Source of the DNA: Shinella daejeonensis
Lineage (GTDB): Bacteria > Pseudomonadota > Alphaproteobacteria > Rhizobiales > Rhizobiaceae
NCBI RefSeq assembly: GCF_024281235.1
Contig: NZ_JAHWXY010000005.1
Coordinates: 124,001-188,000 of the forward strand
Direction of reading: 5' to 3'
DNA length: 64,000 bases
Part shown: in pieces, positions 60,659 through 64,000 of the stretch
Numbering within the stretch: position 1 is the stretch's first letter
Layout: the number at the start of each line of letters is the position of its first letter
Program-made: the position numbers and the translations under genes
Notes under the pieces: generated by a model
What the model was told of the DNA's origin: nothing
What the model saw: only the letters and a program-made list of their open reading frames with translations
The model's database searches: none

Positions 60659-63538
60659 ATGCAGACGACCATAGCACTCCACACCGAGGGGGCCGATGAG
60701 GCTCCGATGCTTCCCGACGACAACGGGCATGCGCCGACGCAACCGGCTTACCGCATCATCCGGCGCAACGGCGCGGTAACGCCGTTCGATCCGATGAAGA
60801 TCACGATCGCGCTGACGAAAGCTTTCCTCGCCGTGGAGGGATCGGCGGCGGCCGGTTCGCGGCGTGTCCACGACGTGGTAACGGATCTCACCGGGCAGGT
60901 GGCTTCCGCGCTGACCCGGCGTGTCGGCGAGGGCCGCACCTTCCATATCGAGGACGTACAGGACCAGGTTGAACTCGCGCTGATGCGCGGCGAGCATCAC
61001 AAGGTCGCCCGCGCCTATGTGCTCTATCGCGAAGAGCGGGCACGCGAACGGGCTGCGGAAAAGGCGGCGGTGGCAAGCTCCGTGCCATTGCTGCATGTCA
61101 CGATGGAGGACGGGTCGCTCAGGCCGCTCGACGAGGACCGGCTGGCCCGCATCGTCGAGGAAGCCTGCGACGGGCTGGACGCCGTATCCGCCGCGCCGAT
61201 CCTGACCGAGGCCCGCCGCAACCTCTATGACGGTCTTTCCCTGGACGAACTGTCGCTGGCGCCGATCCTGGCAGCGCGCACGCTGGTGGAGCAGGAACCG
61301 AACTATGCCTTCGTCTCCGCGCGGCTGCTGCTCGACCGTCTGCGCCGGGAAGCCCTCACCTTCGTGGCCGGGCAACCGGAGCAGGCGACACAGGCCGAAA
61401 TGGCGGCGCGCTACGCCAGCTATTTCCGCGAATTCCTGCGCGTCGGCATCAAAGCCGAGTTGATCGATCCCGAACTCGGCCGCTTCGACCTTGCACGGCT
61501 GGGCGCCGCGCTGAAGCCGGAACGCGACCTGAGCTTCCAGTATCTCGGCCTACAGACGCTCTATGACCGCTATTTCCTGCATACGCGTGGAAAGCGCTTC
61601 GAGTTGCCGCAGGCTTTCTTCATGCGGGTGGCGATGGGGCTAGCGGTCCGCGAGATCGACCGCGAGGCGCGCGCCATCGAATTCTACGACCTCCTGTCGT
61701 CCTTCGACTTCATGGCCTCGACGCCGACGCTCTTCAATTCGGGCACGCTTCGTCCGCAACTGTCATCCTGCTTCCTCACCACGGTCGCCGACGACCTCGA
61801 CGGCATCTTCAAGGCGGTCAGGGACAACGCCCTGCTTGCGAAATATTCGGGCGGCCTCGGCAACGACTGGACCCCGGTGCGCGGTCTGGGGGCTCACATC
61901 AAGGGCACCAACGGCGAGAGCCAGGGCGTGGTGCCGTTCCTGAAGGTGGCCAACGACACGGCCATCGCCGTCAATCAGGGCGGCAAACGCAAGGGCGCGG
62001 TCTGCGCCTACCTGGAGACCTGGCACGTCGACATTGAGGAATTCCTCGACCTCAGGAAGAACACCGGCGACGACCGCCGCCGCACGCATGACATGAACAC
62101 CGCCAACTGGGTGCCCGACCTGTTCATGCAGCGCGTCGAAGCGAACGCCGAGTGGACACTGTTCTCGCCTGACGAGGTTCCCGACCTGCACGATCTTTAT
62201 GGCGTGGCGTTCAAGGCGGCCTATGAGGCGTATGAGGCCAAGGCCGCCGGCGGCGGGATCAAGGTGTTCCGGAAGGTCAGGGCACTCGACCTGTGGCGCA
62301 AGATGCTGACCATGCTGTTCGAGACCGGGCATCCATGGATCACCTTCAAGGACCCGTGCAACATCCGTTCGCCTCAGGGGCATGTCGGCATCGTGCATTC
62401 TTCGAACCTGTGCACCGAGATCACGCTGAACACCTCGAAAGACGAGGTGGCGGTGTGCAACCTCGGCTCCGTCAACCTCCCAAACCATGTCACCGAGAAG
62501 AAGCTGGACCTCGACCGGCTGGCGCGGACGGTCGGCACGGCAATGCGGATGCTCGATAACGTCATCGACATCAATTTCTATACAATTCCGGAGACGCGGC
62601 ACTCCAACTTGCAGCACCGCCCGGTCGGTCTCGGCATCATGGGCTTCCAGGACGCCCTGCAAGCGCTCCGCATTCCCTACGCGTCGGACGCTGCCGTAGC
62701 CTTCGCGGACGAAAGCATGGAGGCGATCAGCTATCATGCGATTTCGGCGTCGGTCGGGCTTGCCGCCGAGCGCGGCCGCTATCCGAGCTTCGAGGGTTCG
62801 CTGTGGTCGAAGGGCATCCTGCCCGTCGATTCCATCAAGCTGCTCGAGGATGCGCGTCCAGGGGTCGAAATGAACAGCCGCTCCACGCTCGATTGGGAAG
62901 CGCTGCGCAAGCGGGTGAAGAAGACCGGCATGCGCAACTCCAACTGCATGGCGATCGCACCGACGGCGACCATTTCCAATATCTGCGGCGTGTCGCAGTC
63001 GATCGAGCCGGCCTACCAGAACCTGTTCGTCAAATCGAACATGTCGGGCGATTTCACGGTGGCGAACGCTCGCCTCGTGCACGACCTGAAAGCCCGGGGC
63101 CTGTGGGATGAGGTGATGGTGTCGGACCTGAAATATTTCGATGGCTCCATCGGCCAGATAGACCGCATCCCCGACGACCTCAAGGCGCTCTACGCGACGG
63201 CTTTCGAGATCGAAGCCGCATGGCTGATCGAGGCCGCCTCGCGTCGCCAGAAATGGATCGATCAGGCGCAGTCCCTCAATCTCTACATCGCCGATCCGTC
63301 AGGCAGGAAGCTTGACGCGCTTTACCGCCTGGCATGGCGGAAGGGGCTGAAGACGACCTACTATCTGCGCTCCCGCTCGGCCACGCATGTCGAGAAATCG
63401 ACGCTGAAAGGCACCGACGGAAAGTTGAACGCGGTGTCGGCGAGCGTTGCGGCCGCCGGGCCCATTGCCATCAATCCGGACGCGATGCGGGTCAAGGCCT
63501 GCGCGATCGACGACCCTGAATGCGAAGCCTGCCAGTGA
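60659..63538 (+). CDS. nrdA: Class I ribonucleotide reductase large subunit (NrdA)
   Basis: A 959-residue catalytic subunit that makes deoxyribonucleotides. The N-terminus carries two ATP-cone-like domains (about residues 30-120 and 140-220), as in Pseudomonas NrdA, so allosteric control is expected. The active site is complete: Cys371 (SSCFLTT), Asn583/Cys585/Glu587 (NLCTEITL), Cys600 (CNLGSVNL), the radical-transfer pair Tyr901-Tyr902, and the C-terminal redox pair Cys955/Cys958. The start at 60659 removes a poorly conserved 32-residue extension. nrdB follows. Expression is under a cobalamin riboswitch. Confidence 0.94.
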   Translation: MQTTIALHTEGADEAPMLPDDNGHAPTQPAYRIIRRNGAVTPFDPMKITIALTKAFLAVEGSAAAGSRRVHDVVTDLTGQVASALTRRVGEGRTFHIEDVQDQVELALMRGEHHKVARAYVLYREERARERAAEKAAVASSVPLLHVTMEDGSLRPLDEDRLARIVEEACDGLDAVSAAPILTEARRNLYDGLSLDELSLAPILAARTLVEQEPNYAFVSARLLLDRLRREALTFVAGQPEQATQAEMAARYASYFREFLRVGIKAELIDPELGRFDLARLGAALKPERDLSFQYLGLQTLYDRYFLHTRGKRFELPQAFFMRVAMGLAVREIDREARAIEFYDLLSSFDFMASTPTLFNSGTLRPQLSSCFLTTVADDLDGIFKAVRDNALLAKYSGGLGNDWTPVRGLGAHIKGTNGESQGVVPFLKVANDTAIAVNQGGKRKGAVCAYLETWHVDIEEFLDLRKNTGDDRRRTHDMNTANWVPDLFMQRVEANAEWTLFSPDEVPDLHDLYGVAFKAAYEAYEAKAAGGGIKVFRKVRALDLWRKMLTMLFETGHPWITFKDPCNIRSPQGHVGIVHSSNLCTEITLNTSKDEVAVCNLGSVNLPNHVTEKKLDLDRLARTVGTAMRMLDNVIDINFYTIPETRHSNLQHRPVGLGIMGFQDALQALRIPYASDAAVAFADESMEAISYHAISASVGLAAERGRYPSFEGSLWSKGILPVDSIKLLEDARPGVEMNSRSTLDWEALRKRVKKTGMRNSNCMAIAPTATISNICGVSQSIEPAYQNLFVKSNMSGDFTVANARLVHDLKARGLWDEVMVSDLKYFDGSIGQIDRIPDDLKALYATAFEIEAAWLIEAASRRQKWIDQAQSLNLYIADPSGRKLDALYRLAWRKGLKTTYYLRSRSATHVEKSTLKGTDGKLNAVSASVAAAGPIAINPDAMRVKACAIDDPECEACQ

Positions 63539-63563
63539 GCAGCGAAAACAAGGAGACAGACAG

Positions 63564-64000
63564 ATGCTCGACTGGTCCGAACCGAAATCCAGGCCCGCGG
63601 TTGACAGGAATGCGATCATGACGGAACCAGCGCCCGCCGCCACCACCGGCCTTGGCGAGATAGACCGCGGCGCCGCACGCGTCTCGGTCGACGACAAGCG
63701 CATGATCAACGCCCGCGCCGACGTGAATCAGCTCCTGCCGCTGAAGTATCGCTGGGCGTGGGAGAAATACCTCGCCGGCTGCAACAATCACTGGATGCCG
63801 ACCGAGGTTTCCATGCAGGCCGACATCGCCTTGTGGAAGTCGCAGGACGGGCTGACCGAAGACGAGCGGCGCACGCTCAAGCGCAATCTCGGCTTCTTCG
63901 CCGCCTCGGAGAGCCTCGTGGCGAACAACATCGTGCTTGCCATCTACCGTCACCTCACCAACCCCGAATGCCGCCAGTACCTGCTGCGCCAGGCTTTCGA
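63564..64000 (+). CDS. nrdB: Class I ribonucleotide reductase small subunit (NrdB), 3' end outside window
   Basis: The first 145 codons of the radical-bearing subunit. The frame reads [45 protein letters not shown] and the family start [27 protein letters not shown], where the Glu in FFAASES is the usual metal ligand; the radical-site Tyr lies beyond or near the window end. AAGGAGA precedes ATG 63564. It is 25 bases behind nrdA in the same operon. Confidence 0.92.
   Translation, partial: MLDWSEPKSRPAVDRNAIMTEPAPAATTGLGEIDRGAARVSVDDKRMINARADVNQLLPLKYRWAWEKYLAGCNNHWMPTEVSMQADIALWKSQDGLTEDERRTLKRNLGFFAASESLVANNIVLAIYRHLTNPECRQYLLRQAF

Noticed and set aside
1-64000. CRISPR array, tRNA, rRNA, phage or insertion-sequence features
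   Set aside because: No regularly spaced direct repeats, no cloverleaf or rRNA sequence noted, and no transposase or integrase protein among the readable frames.

Overview
The window is high-GC DNA from an alphaproteobacterium, most likely a denitrifying member of the Hyphomicrobiales (Rhizobiaceae-like). The reasons are the gene families (NosX, pseudoazurin, NnrS, IalB, hydantoinase/oxoprolinase pairs, many ribose-type ABC transporters), the TGA-N9-TCA promoter motif known from rhizobial RirA regulons, and a dispersed palindromic repeat. No rRNA, tRNA, insertion sequence, phage gene or CRISPR array was seen. The genus is inferred, not proven.

Layout. (a) 1-4700: the end of a nitrous-oxide reductase cluster (nosL, nosX), a Crp/Fnr regulator, pseudoazurin and NnrS, then a small zinc-ribbon protein coupled to a Nudix-fold protein with an eroded active site. 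(b) 5200-16250: a PTS-IIA protein, a GntR-controlled alcohol dehydrogenase/SDR pair, and a convergent ribose-type ABC importer with an SMP-30 lactonase. A GAF histidine kinase and a response regulator lie divergent to the importer. (c) 16345-32030: two divergent operons around a GntR/FCD regulator. One encodes a small-molecule kinase, a PLP enzyme, an enolase-superfamily dehydratase, an HpcH aldolase, an alpha/beta hydrolase and an NAD-dependent epimerase/dehydrogenase. The other encodes a second ribose-type ABC importer and an HyuA/HyuB ATP-dependent hydrolase pair. Together they look like one complete catabolic system for an unknown, probably nitrogen-containing compound. (d) 32071-37000: an FMN reductase, an acetoin/diacetyl reductase, and the CueR-CopA copper-efflux pair. 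(e) 37086-45967: a siderophore system with an AraC regulator, TonB receptor, ABC importer, siderophore-interacting reductase and serine hydrolase. (f) 46233-60048: haem acquisition and breakdown. It holds two TonB receptors, a fused BacA/ABCD-type ABC protein, a HemS/ChuX-like protein, ChaN, IalB, an HlyB-like exporter, and an HutW/HutX/ChuY-like set for oxygen-independent haem degradation. (g) 60350-64000: a cobalamin riboswitch in front of class I ribonucleotide reductase genes (nrdA, and the start of nrdB).

How it fits together: the window suits life at low oxygen and fluctuating metal supply. TGA-N9-TCA boxes precede six or seven iron/haem transcription units. Copper handling (pseudoazurin, NosL, CueR/CopA) matches a copper-rich denitrification chain. 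The riboswitch suggests that the oxygen-requiring reductase is switched off when cobalamin allows a B12-dependent enzyme encoded elsewhere to work. Three copies of a palindromic repeat lie at gene ends. In two of them the repeat itself supplies the stop codon of the neighbouring gene.
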